A stretch of DNA of 64,000 bases from Alphaproteobacteria bacterium (lineage in GTDB: Bacteria; Pseudomonadota; Alphaproteobacteria; Micropepsales; Micropepsaceae). This document shows positions 63,943 through 64,000 of this stretch, piece by piece (within the stretch, counting starts at the first letter, position 1; every line of letters begins with the position of its first letter). The notes beneath the pieces were generated by a model. The model had not been told where the DNA came from, made no database searches, and was given only the letters and a program-made list of their open reading frames with translations. The translations under genes were made by a program, and so were the position numbers. The stretch lies in assembly GCA_016783965.1 (NCBI GenBank), contig JADHVO010000005.1, forward strand, positions 186,001 to 250,000, read 5' to 3'.

Positions 63943-64000
63943 ATGGACTCCAGGGCCGCACCGAAACTCCGCCGCGCGGACGATGACGCCGTCGCCGAAG
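63943..64000 (+). CDS. Start of a truncated ORF at the right edge
   Basis: An ATG at 63943, 20 bases after the second YceI gene, opens a frame to the window edge: MDSRAAPKLRRADDDAVAE. The G/C third-position bias is compatible with coding, but 19 residues are too few to assign a family. GAGACGG stands before the ATG as a possible ribosome binding site. Confidence 0.4.
   Translation, partial: MDSRAAPKLRRADDDAVAE

Overview
The window is ordinary chromosomal DNA of an alphaproteobacterium: GC-rich, densely packed, with many 4-base ATGA/GTGA gene overlaps. The assignment rests on gene orders and families typical of the class: ntrB-ntrC-ntrY-ntrX followed by a class IV aminotransferase, hfq, hflX and mazG; a fused ispDF; lipA next to a COQ10/RatA-type protein; bolA/J-domain protein/cobS/cobT; SUV3-like helicase, S4 protein, fdxA and carD; DUF4167; and rpmB next to a DUF3108 protein. 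I cannot name the genus. No rRNA, tRNA, CRISPR array, insertion sequence or prophage was recognised.

Layout. 0-9 kb: two tandem secreted paralogues of unknown family (-), then prfA-prmC, DUF4167, a small membrane protein, a chloramphenicol-phosphotransferase-like kinase, an MFS exporter and clpB. 9-17 kb (mostly -): esterase, M23 endopeptidase, a membrane-sensor/PadR pair with three operator-like repeats, an AhpD-like protein with arylamine N-acetyltransferase (+), a small secreted protein and an intracellular PHA depolymerase. 17-25 kb: GST, a Fur-box-controlled bfd-bfr pair, acyl-CoA synthetase, lipA-COQ10-like, and the ispDF-GNAT-pgpA-pncC operon. 25-35 kb: the nitrogen two-component block and the hfq/hflX/mazG genes. 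35-41 kb: GST, a cloverleaf-like intergenic repeat, a MerR-TipAS regulator, accA, a complete ECF41 sigma-factor operon with its predicted promoter, and a malyl-CoA lyase-type enzyme. 41-54 kb: xerD with two envelope genes, aroK-aroB, a CorC/HlyC-type protein, bolA, J-domain protein, cobS-cobT, a VUT-like transporter, rpmB, DUF3108 and a ketopantoate-reductase-like enzyme. 54-64 kb: ArsR regulator, SUV3-like helicase-S4-fdxA-carD, a ComB-like phosphatase, a secreted nuclease-like protein, an MBL hydrolase and a YceI-cytochrome b561-YceI operon, ending in a truncated ORF.

Most genes are housekeeping: translation termination, chaperone, isoprenoid and lipoate synthesis, shikimate pathway, cobaltochelatase and RNA metabolism. 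The regulatory circuits that can be read from sequence are a Fur-type site inside a near-consensus promoter for bfd-bfr, an ECF41-type promoter in front of its own operon, three spaced inverted repeats upstream of padR, and hairpins in the ntrB and rpmB leaders. I did not find a convincing wholly new system. The items most worth a second look are the bfr N-terminus overprinted on bfd, the PadR repeats, the ECF41 operon with an uncharacterised membrane protein, the 74-nt cloverleaf repeat, and the coupled secreted paralogues at the left edge.
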